From a bacterium (GTDB lineage Bacteria; Krumholzibacteriota; Krumholzibacteriia; LZORAL124-64-63), in the NCBI GenBank assembly GCA_024231905.1, contig JAAEQC010000033.1, positions 310,001-374,000 of the forward strand: a stretch of 64,000 nt of DNA, read 5' to 3'. Shown here in pieces: positions 1 through 9,331 of this stretch. The notes under the pieces were generated by a model. The model was not told where the DNA came from, ran no database searches, and worked only from the letters and a program-made list of their open reading frames with translations. Numbering within the stretch: the stretch's first letter is position 1; each line of letters begins with the position of its first letter. The position numbers were made by a program, and so were the translations under genes.

Positions 1-790
1 AGATTTCCTCTACGAAGGGCCACATGGCCGTGGCGCCCAGGGCGCAGTTCAGGCCGAAGACGGCCGGATCGGCGTGGCGCAGGGAGATCCAGAAGGCCTC
101 GGGAGTCTGGCCCGTGAGGGTGCGGCCGCTGGCGTCGGTGATGGTGCCGGAGATCCAGACGGGGAAGTCCACAAGCCCCCGCCGTCGCAGAACCGCGTCC
201 AGGGCGAACACGGCCGCCTTGGCGTTGAGGGGGTCGAAGATGGTCTCCACCGCCAGGATGTCCGCGCCCCCGTCCAGCAGGCCCTCGGCGGCTTCGGTGT
301 AGGCTGCCACCAGTTCGTTGAAGGTGATGTTGCGCCGGGACGGATCGTCCACGTCGGGCGAGATGGAGCAGGTGCGGTTGGTGGGCGCCAGGGAACCGGC
401 TACGAAGCGCGGACGCTCCGGGTCGCCGGCCGTGGCGGCGTCGGCGGCCTCCCGCGCCAGCCGGGCCGCCGCCTGGTTGATCTCCCGGACCAGGTGGGCC
501 GTACCGTAGTCGGACTGGGAGACGGAAGTGCCATTGAAGGTGTTGGTGGTGGCGATGTCCGCGCCGGCCGCGAAGTAGGCCGCGTGGATGCCGCAAATCA
601 CCTCCGGCTGGGTCAGGCACAGCAGGTCGTTGTTCCCCTGCAGGGGCTGCGGATGGTCGGCGAAACGCTCGCCCCTGAAACCGGCCTCATCGAGCTCCGC
701 GGCCTGGATCATGGTGCCCATGGCCCCGTCCAGGACCAGGATGCGGCGGGCGGCCAGTTCGGCCAGGCGGGTACGGGTCAGGCGCGTCAT
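1..790 (-). CDS. metH: Cobalamin-dependent methionine synthase, N-terminal part (truncated by window edge)
   Basis: The first ~263 residues of a MetH-type methionine synthase, which transfers a methyl group from methyltetrahydrofolate to homocysteine through cobalamin. The visible part is the homocysteine-binding TIM barrel. It shows DGAMGTMIQ near residue 21, GNNDLL, a TNTFNGTS segment and an 'AVETIFD' strand, all typical of the family's first module. The ATG overlaps the stop of the upstream glucosaminidase gene (ATGA), so the two are translationally coupled. The folate, cobalamin and reactivation modules lie beyond the window. A stand-alone homocysteine methyltransferase (MmuM/BHMT type) cannot be excluded without the rest, but the N-terminal sequence fits MetH best. 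Confidence 0.9.
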   Translation of the reverse strand, partial: MTRLTRTRLAELAARRILVLDGAMGTMIQAAELDEAGFRGERFADHPQPLQGNNDLLCLTQPEVICGIHAAYFAAGADIATTNTFNGTSVSQSDYGTAHLVREINQAAARLAREAADAATAGDPERPRFVAGSLAPTNRTCSISPDVDDPSRRNITFNELVAAYTEAAEGLLDGGADILAVETIFDPLNAKAAVFALDAVLRRRGLVDFPVWISGTITDASGRTLTGQTPEAFWISLRHADPAVFGLNCALGATAMWPFVEEI

Positions 791-1728
791 GATCCGGCGG
801 AGGCCAGCGAGACCCGGGACCGCGCCTCCTCGATGGCCCCGGAGTTGTGGCGGAGCATGGCCCGTATGTCGTCCACGTAGGCCTGGCGCCGTTCCGAGTA
901 GGACAGAAGGCCCGCGGCCATGGTCGTGGCATCGGGCTCCAGCCCGCGGGCCCGCTGTTCGGCCCGGATCCGTCGCAGATCGGCGTAGCTGTAGCCCGCG
1001 TTGAGATTGCGCATGTAGCTGCCCACGGACTCGTCCACCGACGAGAAACGCGCCACCTCGTAGGTGGCCCCGTCGGGACGCGCCGCCGGCACCATGCCGC
1101 AGTCCCGGCTGAAGCACCACTGTCCGAAGAAGTTGTTGCCCTCGCGGGCGAAGCGCGAGGTGCCCCAGGCGGATTCGTTGGCCGCCTGCACCAGGACCAG
1201 ATCCACGGGCAGGACGTCCACCCGGCACAGCAGGGTCTCCCAGAATCCGTCGGCGGCGGGTTCGAGCTCCTTCAGCCGGAACTCCTGGCACACGTCGGTC
1301 AACCAGAGCCGGTCGTCCGCGTCCAGGGGATGGTTCCAGCGCAGGTGGTCGCGAACATAGCCCAGGCGTTTGCGGAGTTCGACCAGGCGCCGGTTCTCGC
1401 GCTCGATCACCGGCAGCAGGTAGCTGAAGAAACTCACCTTCTTGCGCTGGACGTCGCGTATGGCGCCGAAATCCGGAATCCCCTGGGTGTAGGACACGGC
1501 CAACGGGCCGGGGCCCGCCCGCCGCAACCAGGAGGGCAGCGCCTGCACCGGACGGAGGGGTCCAGGGACCGCGGCGCGGGCGCGGCGCATCTCGGCCGTG
1601 GGTCGCGACGGCAGTTCGGCCTGGTCCGCCCCGGCCTTGGCCAGGCGGGCCCCGAGCACGCCGCCGCAACCGAGCACCAGGACGATGCCGGCCAGCAGGA
1701 TGCTTGGCGTGTTGCGCACGAACCTCAT
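787..1728 (-). CDS. Bax-like glucosaminidase (peptidoglycan hydrolase)
   Basis: A 313-residue exported protein. An N-terminal hydrophobic segment (about residues 8-27) follows a short basic stretch and looks like a signal anchor. The C-terminal half has the glucosaminidase fold of the E. coli Bax / mannosyl-glycoprotein endo-beta-N-acetylglucosaminidase family: '[24 protein letters not shown]' is the family signature with the catalytic Glu, followed by '[13 protein letters not shown]' and '[16 protein letters not shown]'. It probably cleaves glycan strands of peptidoglycan in the periplasm. It sits one base after a polysaccharide deacetylase gene and overlaps metH, so these three likely share a transcript. 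The joint occurrence with a deacetylase suggests a cell-wall role, which is inference. Confidence 0.85.
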   Translation of the reverse strand: MRFVRNTPSILLAGIVLVLGCGGVLGARLAKAGADQAELPSRPTAEMRRARAAVPGPLRPVQALPSWLRRAGPGPLAVSYTQGIPDFGAIRDVQRKKVSFFSYLLPVIERENRRLVELRKRLGYVRDHLRWNHPLDADDRLWLTDVCQEFRLKELEPAADGFWETLLCRVDVLPVDLVLVQAANESAWGTSRFAREGNNFFGQWCFSRDCGMVPAARPDGATYEVARFSSVDESVGSYMRNLNAGYSYADLRRIRAEQRARGLEPDATTMAAGLLSYSERRQAYVDDIRAMLRHNSGAIEEARSRVSLASAGS

Positions 1729-1729
1729 C

Positions 1730-2788
1730 TCAGCTCCCGTGTTCCGCGCCCACGATCCACGTGTGGCTGTACCAGTACCAGCGCCCCGGCCAGACCGAGG
1801 GCGCCGTCACATTATAGCGGCTGCGGCCCGGCGATAGGGGTACCTCGGTCTGCACCTGGAGGACCGTCCCGTCCCCCTCGCTTATGGTGACCGCGGCGCG
1901 CCGCCCGTCAGCGAAGGCGCCGATGCCCCGCCACTCGTTGGCCGCCGGCTCCAGGCGGAGTTGCAGCACCGGCCGCAGGACCTCGTTCTCGTCGGCGCCC
2001 CGCACCAGGGGCAGGAACGGATCCCGCGGCGTCGCCTCCAGCACCGGCAGGGGCAGGGCGCGCATCTTCTCCGGGAACGACTCCATGGCCGCCCAGGGCC
2101 CCGCCATGGGGAACCGCGGCATCACCGCCTGGTCCGACAACTCGCCCGCCGGTCCGGACTGCTGGCCGAAGCCGGTCCAGCCCTGCTCGATGACGAGGGC
2201 CCGCAGGTCCTCGTCGAACTCTCCGTAGGGGTAGGCGAAGAGCGGCGGCGCCGTCCCGATCTCCTGGCGAATCCGCTCCTGGGCCCCCAGCATCTCCCGC
2301 CGCAGCCGCGAGCGCCAGGCCGCATCGTCCTCGCCCGGCCGGCGGCGCTGCAGGAAGCGATGGTCCAGGCCGTGGTTGGCGATGGTGCCGCCGGCCGCGG
2401 CCAGTTCGCGCATCTGGTCCCAGGTCATGAGCCGACCCGCCCGGCGGTCCACTTCCCCGGGACACACGAAGACCGTGAACGGCCACCGGCGCGCCCGGAG
2501 TTGCGGGAAAGCCTTAGTATAGATGGAAACGTAGGCGTCGTCGAAGGTGATGACCACGGAGCGGTCCGGCAGGGGACGGCGGTGGCCGAGGCTGTCCACG
2601 GCGGCCTCGAGGGGCAGGACCGTGAATCCGTGCTCGTCCAGCCACGCGAGATGCTCGGCGAACACCGCCGGCGAGATGCTCGTGGACCAGGGCGTGTCGT
2701 CGTCCACGTGGTGGTACAAGAGGATAGTGGCGTGGCTGGGTACCGAAGCCGCGGCAGCCAGCCAGCCGGCAAGTATCAAAGTCAGCAT
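1730..2788 (-). CDS. Polysaccharide deacetylase (NodB/CE4 family), exported
   Basis: 352 residues. The chosen ATG is preceded by a strong GGAGGAGGA Shine-Dalgarno and opens a signal peptide (LTLILAGWLAAAASVPSHA). The mature part begins ILLYHHVDDDT and carries NodB motif 1 (VVITFDDAY) and motif 2 (NHGLDH), which supply the catalytic Asp and the metal-binding Asp/His/His of carbohydrate esterase family 4. 'FAYPYGEFD' matches motif 3. The ~100 residues after the NodB domain end in a beta-rich segment (QVQTEVPLSPGRSRYNV) of unknown role. CE4 enzymes remove N- or O-acetyl groups from peptidoglycan or exopolysaccharide; the substrate here is unknown. A longer in-frame reading exists upstream but antisense to other genes and without a ribosome site, so it was rejected. 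Confidence 0.88.
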   Translation of the reverse strand: MLTLILAGWLAAAASVPSHATILLYHHVDDDTPWSTSISPAVFAEHLAWLDEHGFTVLPLEAAVDSLGHRRPLPDRSVVITFDDAYVSIYTKAFPQLRARRWPFTVFVCPGEVDRRAGRLMTWDQMRELAAAGGTIANHGLDHRFLQRRRPGEDDAAWRSRLRREMLGAQERIRQEIGTAPPLFAYPYGEFDEDLRALVIEQGWTGFGQQSGPAGELSDQAVMPRFPMAGPWAAMESFPEKMRALPLPVLEATPRDPFLPLVRGADENEVLRPVLQLRLEPAANEWRGIGAFADGRRAAVTISEGDGTVLQVQTEVPLSPGRSRYNVTAPSVWPGRWYWYSHTWIVGAEHGS

Positions 2789-2867
2789 GGATCCTCCTCC
2801 TCCAGAGGCCCGCAAGATAACTCCTGGGCCGGTCTGGGGCGAACAATTCCACGCCTTGCGAATGCCG

Positions 2868-3866
2868 TCAGCGGAGTTCGGCGAGGAGTGGTTCCAGGAT
2901 CGCCGTATGGACCCAATAGATGTCCTGAGAGCCGTTTCCGGCGCCGGCCAGGGCTTTGGACGCTTCCGCGTAATCCAACCTGACCGCGAATTTCGTGCGT
3001 TCCTGGACCCGGTTGCTAGTGAAAAAAAGGACCTTGCCGTCGGGTGAGAGGCGCGGGCGCAATTCGGCAAAGGCCGTGTTGATGGACGGCCCCAGATTGC
3101 GAGCCTCGGACCACGAACCGTCGGCTCGGCGCACCGCGAGATAGAGGTCGTTGGCGCCGAGTCCGCCGTCGCGTCCCTGGGCATCGAAGAGCAGCAGGCC
3201 GCCGTCGGGCGATATCCAGGGGTGAAATTCCCGGCCGGGCGTGTTGATCGGATCGCCCAGGGGTACGGGCGCGCCGTAGACACCATCGACCGGACGGGAG
3301 ACGAAAAGGTCGGCATCCTGCCCGCCGTCCCGCTCGATCCAGGCGTGGAAGTAGAGTGCGCCGTCGGCGGTGACCGACGGGCAGGTCTGGTAATCGGCGA
3401 CATGGACCGCGGGACCGAGATGGCGGGGTTCACCCCACCCGCTCGACGTGTGCGCCACGGACCAGATACCCCGGCCGACGTCGACACCGTCGGCGCCAGG
3501 CTCCGGCCGGTTCGAATTGAAATAGACGGTGGCCCCATCGGGCGCGTAGGCCGCGTAGGAGTCGCTGTACTCGCCCGCGTAGGACGGAACCGTCACCAGG
3601 GGCGAACCGTCCGCACACATCTGGACCTGAACGATGATCGAAAACCAGGAGAGGTCGGCCCGCGTGACCAGCAACGAGGCCCCGTCGGGCGCGGCCGACA
3701 CGGTGATCTCGTGCAGTCCCGTGGAAACGATTCCCGGTGCGAAGAGTTGTGGTTCCACCCCGGGCAGGGGCTGTCCCAGGTAGGGATCCGCCGCGCCCGC
3801 CAGGGTACCGCAACAGCAGATCATGACCACCGACCAGGCCGTCGCCGTCTTGCCGATTCCCATCAT
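2868..3866 (-). CDS. PD40/WD40-like beta-propeller protein, secreted
   Basis: 332 residues with a signal peptide (about residues 1-26, ending LAGAA). The mature protein repeats TolB-type PD40 strands: 'YAPDGATVYFNSNRPEPG', 'VTADGALYFHAW', 'ISPDGGLLLFDAQ' and 'LSPDGKVLFFTSNR', each the usual [FS]-x-P-D-G-x-x-[IVL]-x-F pattern. About five or six blades are recognisable, so a six-bladed propeller is likely. Such proteins bind peptides or glycans in the periplasm or at the surface; no enzymatic residues are apparent. A GGTGAG element precedes the start; two adjacent ATGs are possible (M1 or M2). The gene is 79 bases upstream of the deacetylase gene on the same strand and divergent from the VPS10-like gene. 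Confidence 0.75.
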   Translation of the reverse strand: MMGIGKTATAWSVVMICCCGTLAGAADPYLGQPLPGVEPQLFAPGIVSTGLHEITVSAAPDGASLLVTRADLSWFSIIVQVQMCADGSPLVTVPSYAGEYSDSYAAYAPDGATVYFNSNRPEPGADGVDVGRGIWSVAHTSSGWGEPRHLGPAVHVADYQTCPSVTADGALYFHAWIERDGGQDADLFVSRPVDGVYGAPVPLGDPINTPGREFHPWISPDGGLLLFDAQGRDGGLGANDLYLAVRRADGSWSEARNLGPSINTAFAELRPRLSPDGKVLFFTSNRVQERTKFAVRLDYAEASKALAGAGNGSQDIYWVHTAILEPLLAELR

Positions 3867-3947
3867 GCGAACTCACCTTTCGCGTGTCGTGATGCGTGTC
3901 GGCTACCCTACGCGGCCGGTAAGAAAAGGTGTCGCGCCCAGTTGCGC

Positions 3948-3976
3948 TTGGACCGCACCCGCCGCTCTGGTATAAC
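3948..3976 (+). promoter_or_regulatory. Candidate sigma-70 promoter for the VPS10-like gene
   Basis: TTGGAC, then 17 bases, then TATAAC, 75 bases upstream of the ATG. The -10 matches five of six consensus positions; the -35 only three. The spacing is ideal, but the call rests on hexamer matching alone. Confidence 0.4.
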
Positions 3977-4051
3977 TCCGGAATCATCGAATCCGGGCCC
4001 GCCCCCCCCCGACCGGAGCCCGCCTCGTGCCATCGCGAAAGAAGGACGATC

Positions 4052-7000
4052 ATGCGCGCGTCTCCCCTCCGTCTGCCTCTCCTGCTCCTGACCTTCGTAC
4101 TCCTGGCCGGCACCGCCGCCGCCGAGGACGACGCCCCCTGGGCCAGCGACGACTTCTCAGGCCTGGCCTTCCGGGAGATCGGCCCGGCTATCGCCTCGGG
4201 CCGAGTGGGCGACTTCGCGGTGGACCCCCGCAACCGGCACCACTGGTACGTGGGCGTCAATTCGGGCGGCGTCTGGGAGACGAAGAACGCGGGCGTCACC
4301 TTCGAACCCATCTTCGACGGTGAAGGCAGCTACTCCATCGGCTGCCTGGCCCTGGCGCCCTCGGCGCCGGACATCCTCTGGGTGGGTTCGGGCGAGAGCA
4401 ACAGCCAGCGCTCGGTGGCCTACGGCGACGGCGTCTACAAATCCGTCGACGGTGGCGCGAGCTTCGAGAACATGGGGTTGAAACGGTCACTGCACATCGG
4501 CCGCATCGTCATCCACCCCTCGAATCCGAACGTGGTCTGGGTTGCGGCCGAAGGTCCCCTCTGGGGTCCCGGCGGCGAGCGGGGCGTCTACAAGACCGTG
4601 GACGGCGGCGTCACCTGGGAGCTGGCCCTGGAGATCGACGAGAACACGGGCGTGGTCGACCTGGTGATCGACCCCACCGATCCGGACGTGCTCTACGCCG
4701 CCGCCTACCAGCGCCGGCGCCACCTGTGGACCCTCATCGACGGCGGCCCGGGCTCGGGCATCCACAAGACCACCGACGGCGGCGCGTCCTGGAACGAACT
4801 CACCAGCGGCCTGCCCTCGGTGGACATGGGCCGCATCGGCCTGGCCCTGGCCCCCCAGGCGCCCAGCACCGTGTACGCCATCATCGAGGCGGCCCAGGGC
4901 AAGGGCGGCTTCTTTCGCACCACCGACGCCGGCGCTTCCTGGGAGAAGATGAGCGACTACGTGGCCGGCAGCCCCCAGTACTACAACGAGATCGTGCCCG
5001 ACCCGGTGAACCCGGACCGCCTCTACAGCATGGACACCTACCTGCGGGTCACCGAGGACGCGGGCCGCAACTGGCGGCGCCTGTCGACGACCGCCAAGCA
5101 CGTGGACGACCACGCCATGTGGGTCGACCCGGGGCACACGGACCACCTGCTGGCCGGCTGCGACGGCGGCATCTACGAGAGCTTCGACCGGGGCGAGACC
5201 TGGCGCTTCTTCACGAACCTGCCGGTGACCCAGTTCTACCGGGTGGCCGTGGACTACGACGAGCCCTTCTACAACGTCTACGGCGGCACCCAGGACAACA
5301 ACACCATCGGCGGCCCGTCGCGCACCACCTACGGCCACGGGGCGAGCAACCGCGAGTGGTTCTTCACCCTGGGCGGCGACGGCTTCGAGCCCGCCGTGGA
5401 CCCCACCAACCCGGACATCGTCTACTGCCAGTGGCAGTACGGCAACCTGGTGCGCTACGACCGGGCCACGGGCGAGACCCTGGACATCCAGCCCCACGCC
5501 GAGGAGGGCGAGGTCCTCAAGTGGAACTGGAACTCGGCCCTGCTGCTCAGTCCCCACGACCCGGCACGTCTGTACTACGCCTGCCAGAAGGTCTACCGCA
5601 GCGACGACCGGGGCCACAGCTGGACCCGCATCTCCGGCGACCTGACCCAGCAGATCGACCGCAACGAACTGGAGATCATGGGCACCGTCTGGGGCGTGGA
5701 CGCCGTGGCCAAGAACAAGTCCACCTCCTTCTGGGGCAGCATCATCTCCCTGAGCGAATCCCCGCTCCAGGAGGACCTGCTCTACGCCGGCACCGACGAC
5801 GGCCTCATCCAGGTCACCGAGAACGCCGGCGGCACCTGGACGAAACGGGCGAATTTCGGCGACGTGCCGAAGCACAGCTACGTGAGCGACGTGGAAGCCG
5901 ACCGTTTCGACACCGACGTGGTGTACGCCAGCTTCGACAACCACAAGCGCGACGACTTCAAGCCCTACATCCTCAAGAGCACGGACCGGGGCAAGAGCTG
6001 GAAATCCATGGCCGGCGACCTGCCCGAGATCGGCATGGTCCACTCCATCGCCCAAGACCACGTGGACCCGGACCTGATCTTCGTGGGCACCGAGTACGGC
6101 GTCTTCTTCACCCGCAACGGCGGCGAGAACTGGACCCAGCTGAGCGCGGGCATACCGACCATCGCCTGCCGTGACCTGGAGATCCAGCGCCGGGAGAACG
6201 ACCTGGTGGTGGCCACCTTCGGCCGCGGCTTCTTCGTGCTGGACGACTACACGCCCTTGCGCCGCATGGAGCCGGCGGTCCTCCAGGAGCCGGCGACGGT
6301 CTTCCCCGTGCGCAAGGCCCTGCTCTACAGCCCCTCCACACCCGCGGGCGACGCGGGACCGGGCCACCAGGGCGACGACTTCTGGCTGGCCGAGAACCCG
6401 CCCTTCGGCGCCGTGGTGACCTACCATCTGGCCGAGGGCCTGCAGACCCTGGAGCAGCAGCGCCGCAAGGCCGAGAAGAAACTGCGTGAGGACGGCGAAC
6501 CCGTGCACTACCCGTCCTGGGACGACCTGCGGTCCGAGGACCGGGAACTCGACCCGGAGATCGTCCTGACCATCACCGACGACAGCGGCCAGGTGGTGCG
6601 GCGCCTCACCGGACCGTCGGGCAAGGGCTTCCACCGGGTGGCCTGGGACCTGCGCTGGCCCGCCACCGAGCCCGTGCGCGTGGGTAGCGGCGGCGGCGGC
6701 GGCTGGTACGGTCCGCCCCGGGGTCCCTGGGCCGAGCCCGGCACCTACGCGGTGACCGTGGCCCAGCGGGTCCGCAGCCAGGAGACGGTGCTGGCCGGGC
6801 CCGTATCCTTCACCACCGAACTGCTGGTGCGCGGCACCTATCCCGCGGCGGACTTCGCCGGAACGGTGGCCTTCCAGCACCAGGTGGCCGAGCTGCGCCG
6901 CGCCGTGGCGGCGGCCGGCGAGGTGATGGACGATGCCGAGTCCCGCCTCGAGCACCTGCGCGCCGCCGTGCAGTCCACCATCGGCCTGGACCGCGCCGTC

Positions 7001-7324
7001 CTAGACGAACTCGACGCCCTGGATGCCCGCATGGCACGCATGCGCGTGGCCATGAACGGCGACCGCACCGTCAGCCGCCGCAACGAACCGGTGACGCCGG
7101 GCATCGGCAGCCGCGTGGGCCGGGTCAACTACGGTTCGCGCTCGATCACCACCGACGCGACCCAGACCCAGCGCAACAACCTGGCCCTGGCCGGCGAGCT
7201 CTTCGCCCCGGTCCTGGCGGACCTGACCGCCCTGATCACCACGGACCTGCCCGCCCTGGAGAACCGTTTCGACGCGGCGGGAGCGCCCCACACGCCGGGC
7301 CGCGTGCCCGTGTGGCCGCGCTAA
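4052..7324 (+). CDS. Secreted VPS10/BNR-repeat glycosyl-hydrolase-like protein
   Basis: 1,090 residues. The ATG follows GAAGGA and opens a clear signal peptide (residues 1-22, LLLTFVLLAGTAAA). Residues ~30-760 are a chain of sortilin/VPS10-type beta-propeller repeats with BNR/Asp-box elements: 'YKSVDGGASF', 'YKTVDGGVTW', 'HKTTDGGASW', 'FRTTDAGASW', 'ESFDRGETW', 'YRSDDRGHSW', 'LKSTDRGKSW' and 'FTRNGGENW'. These arrangements occur in large xyloglucanase-like and photosystem-stability-factor-like proteins. The C-terminal third (from ~residue 800) has a FlgD/Ig-like segment (DDSGQVVRRLTGP...GFHRVAWDLRWP) and a helical tail. It lacks the NPFNP sorting motif seen in two other secreted proteins here. 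The function is probably binding or hydrolysis of extracellular polymers; the substrate is unknown. Confidence 0.85.
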   Translation: MRASPLRLPLLLLTFVLLAGTAAAEDDAPWASDDFSGLAFREIGPAIASGRVGDFAVDPRNRHHWYVGVNSGGVWETKNAGVTFEPIFDGEGSYSIGCLALAPSAPDILWVGSGESNSQRSVAYGDGVYKSVDGGASFENMGLKRSLHIGRIVIHPSNPNVVWVAAEGPLWGPGGERGVYKTVDGGVTWELALEIDENTGVVDLVIDPTDPDVLYAAAYQRRRHLWTLIDGGPGSGIHKTTDGGASWNELTSGLPSVDMGRIGLALAPQAPSTVYAIIEAAQGKGGFFRTTDAGASWEKMSDYVAGSPQYYNEIVPDPVNPDRLYSMDTYLRVTEDAGRNWRRLSTTAKHVDDHAMWVDPGHTDHLLAGCDGGIYESFDRGETWRFFTNLPVTQFYRVAVDYDEPFYNVYGGTQDNNTIGGPSRTTYGHGASNREWFFTLGGDGFEPAVDPTNPDIVYCQWQYGNLVRYDRATGETLDIQPHAEEGEVLKWNWNSALLLSPHDPARLYYACQKVYRSDDRGHSWTRISGDLTQQIDRNELEIMGTVWGVDAVAKNKSTSFWGSIISLSESPLQEDLLYAGTDDGLIQVTENAGGTWTKRANFGDVPKHSYVSDVEADRFDTDVVYASFDNHKRDDFKPYILKSTDRGKSWKSMAGDLPEIGMVHSIAQDHVDPDLIFVGTEYGVFFTRNGGENWTQLSAGIPTIACRDLEIQRRENDLVVATFGRGFFVLDDYTPLRRMEPAVLQEPATVFPVRKALLYSPSTPAGDAGPGHQGDDFWLAENPPFGAVVTYHLAEGLQTLEQQRRKAEKKLREDGEPVHYPSWDDLRSEDRELDPEIVLTITDDSGQVVRRLTGPSGKGFHRVAWDLRWPATEPVRVGSGGGGGWYGPPRGPWAEPGTYAVTVAQRVRSQETVLAGPVSFTTELLVRGTYPAADFAGTVAFQHQVAELRRAVAAAGEVMDDAESRLEHLRAAVQSTIGLDRAVLDELDALDARMARMRVAMNGDRTVSRRNEPVTPGIGSRVGRVNYGSRSITTDATQTQRNNLALAGELFAPVLADLTALITTDLPALENRFDAAGAPHTPGRVPVWPR

Positions 7325-7352
7325 CGTCCGGCTCCGGGCCGGATTGCACGAC

Positions 7353-7392
7353 AGCGGGGGGATCGGCGACTGCGCCGGTCCCCCCGCTCGTT
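7353..7392 (+). terminator. Stem-loop terminator after the VPS10-like gene
   Basis: A 10-bp perfect stem (AGCGGGGGGA paired with TCCCCCCGCT) encloses an inner GGCG/CGCC stem, 28 bases after the stop codon. The following CGTTTG is only a weak U-run, so termination strength is uncertain. Confidence 0.6.
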
Positions 7393-7420
7393 TGACCCCC
7401 GGCCAATCCGTGCCTATCCT
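7392..7420 (+). promoter_or_regulatory. Candidate sigma-70 promoter abutting the start of the metzincin lipoprotein gene
   Basis: TTGACC (five of six), a 17-base spacer and TATCCT (four of six). Seven bases downstream of the -10 is the A of the chosen ATG, so a transcript from here would have almost no 5' leader. Confidence 0.45.
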
Positions 7421-7427
7421 CATCCAT

Positions 7428-9299
7428 ATGAGACACTTGCGGGACACGCGGGGCAACCGCCCCCTCCCTACGACCATGGCTCTGCTGTTGCTGTCGGGAT
7501 TGGTCCTGGCGTACCTGGCCACGGCCGGAGGCTGCAGTTCCTCCACCGAACCGGAGCCGGTGAAGCCCCCTTACACCTTCCTGCCCATGGGTGGACAGGC
7601 CGTCGTCTACCTGGGTGGGCACCGGGAATTCCAGGTTGCGGGTTCCGGTCTGGACGCGGTCGATGTGGTCTGGATCAGGTCCGGCGTCCCGGACGGTACG
7701 GGCCCTCGCTATCGCTTCCGGAGTACGGAATTGGTGGACGAGGATCTACGGGTGGAAGTGACCGCGGGCAGTCGAACCTGGTCCCACGACTGGCAGGTGG
7801 ACGTGGCTCCGGGCGCGAATCAACTGGTGCACTTCGCCCCTCTGGACCCCAACCCCCTGGCCTTCGAGAACATCCCGGTGGAATTCAGCGTGAGCTCGAC
7901 CTGGGGCGAGATCACGGCCGTCTGGAGCTTCAAGGACGCCCAGGTCGGCAGCGGGCCGGACTACACGCTCGTGGCGGAGGGGACGGGTCCGAACACCCTG
8001 GCCGTGGCCGTGGCCCTGGGCGATACGGTCGTGGAGCACGTCTGGTATCTGAATGTCCGCCCCTTCGAACAGGCCCTGCCCGGCGTTCTGGCGGACCTGA
8101 GCGAGGCCCCGGGTGACGAACGGGGCCATATCCGTCTGTCCTGGACGACTCCGCCGTCCTTGTCTCCCTTGACCCATTTCGAGATGCGGGTCGATACGGA
8201 GGGCCCGGTGTCGGCGGCCTCCTGGGAGGAACTCCCGGCGCTGCCCATCGAGGACCACCAGCAGGGCGAGACCGACTACTCGGTGATCATCCCGTCCCAC
8301 CTGACGGGCTTCGTCGGCGGAGAGACGGTGTGGTGCGCAGTCCGGGCCCACAACGAGCTCGGTTTCCTCTCCCCGGTCGTCAATGTGCAGACGGTGGTCC
8401 TGGACGGCCGCTGGTGGGTGAGCGGGACCGTGCGCGGCCTGGGTGGAGTTCCTCTGGCCGGCGTGGACGTGTCCACGGACGCCCGGACCCACGGCACCAC
8501 CACGGACGCCTCCGGCGCCTACACCGCAGGCCCTTTCGAGGTCAACGACCGGCCGGTCATCATGGCCTGGACTCCGCTCACGGCGCCGGAGGGGGATTCC
8601 TGGTACGCCGAACTCTCGGACACCATGGCCACGGACCTCCCGCGTTCCCATGATTTCCTCCTGCTGCCCCGTTACGGTTGCGACCCCCGGTGTACGGGCT
8701 TCGACGGCAACTTCATCGCCTTCATGCGCAACCTCACCGGCACCCTGCACCCCACCGAGGACCGGCCCAACACGCGGCTCTACAGGTGGGAGTCCTTCCC
8801 GGTCACCGTCCACGTGCCGGAATTCACCTCCGACGACGGGATCGCCTACGGAACGGCCTGCCGGTCCATGGTCGATGCCTGGAACGACAATCTGGGTGAA
8901 GAGTACCTCACGGTGGTGGCGGACTCGATGGCGGCCCAGATCAACTTCGTCTACGACCTCGATGCGGCCGGCCTTTTCGGCCTCGCTGTCCTGGACGCGC
9001 CCCACAGCTTCCTTCTCGGCGAAACGATCCCCGAACACGTCACCTTGCGGTTGCGTGACTACCTGCCCAACGAGTTGGCGGTCCAGGCCGTTGCTCTCCA
9101 CGAACTGGGCCATGCCTTGGGTATCGTCAGCCACGCCTTCTGCAGCGAGCCCGGTTACCTCATGGACATCGGCGGCATCAACCCCTACGAAAGGCCGCCG
9201 GCGGAGAGCATCCACGAGGACGAGATCCGGCTTATGCATACCATCCGGGCCCTGCCCCAGGGCACGGAGATGATCTACTATCCCACGATCGAACCTTGA
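7428..9299 (+). CDS. Metzincin-type zinc metalloprotease lipoprotein
   Basis: 623 residues. A basic N-terminus, a hydrophobic run (MALLLLSGLVLAYLATAGG) and a Cys at about residue 33 followed by Ser/Thr/Glu form a lipoprotein signal. The middle holds Ig/FN3-like domains and a carboxypeptidase-regulatory-like domain (WVSGTVRGLGGVPLAGVDV, TTTDASGAYTAG, about residues 330-370). The C-terminus carries a complete HExxHxxGxxH zinc site (HELGHALGIVSH, His558/Glu559/His562/His568) and a later Met (YLMDIGG) that could form the Met-turn, which places it among the metzincins. It is probably an outer-membrane or surface-anchored endopeptidase. No Shine-Dalgarno precedes the ATG; an alternative start at 7476 also lacks one. 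Confidence 0.8.
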   Translation: MRHLRDTRGNRPLPTTMALLLLSGLVLAYLATAGGCSSSTEPEPVKPPYTFLPMGGQAVVYLGGHREFQVAGSGLDAVDVVWIRSGVPDGTGPRYRFRSTELVDEDLRVEVTAGSRTWSHDWQVDVAPGANQLVHFAPLDPNPLAFENIPVEFSVSSTWGEITAVWSFKDAQVGSGPDYTLVAEGTGPNTLAVAVALGDTVVEHVWYLNVRPFEQALPGVLADLSEAPGDERGHIRLSWTTPPSLSPLTHFEMRVDTEGPVSAASWEELPALPIEDHQQGETDYSVIIPSHLTGFVGGETVWCAVRAHNELGFLSPVVNVQTVVLDGRWWVSGTVRGLGGVPLAGVDVSTDARTHGTTTDASGAYTAGPFEVNDRPVIMAWTPLTAPEGDSWYAELSDTMATDLPRSHDFLLLPRYGCDPRCTGFDGNFIAFMRNLTGTLHPTEDRPNTRLYRWESFPVTVHVPEFTSDDGIAYGTACRSMVDAWNDNLGEEYLTVVADSMAAQINFVYDLDAAGLFGLAVLDAPHSFLLGETIPEHVTLRLRDYLPNELAVQAVALHELGHALGIVSHAFCSEPGYLMDIGGINPYERPPAESIHEDEIRLMHTIRALPQGTEMIYYPTIEP

Positions 9300-9331
9300 T
9301 CATGTCCGGAGAGTGAAGAGGGACCGGCGGT

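Noticed and set aside
4487..6955. Long minus-strand ORF opposite the VPS10-like gene
   Set aside because: Low-complexity His/Val/Gly/Ala-rich product with no domain, and the plus strand encodes a clear secreted protein. Such antisense ORFs are normal at high G+C.
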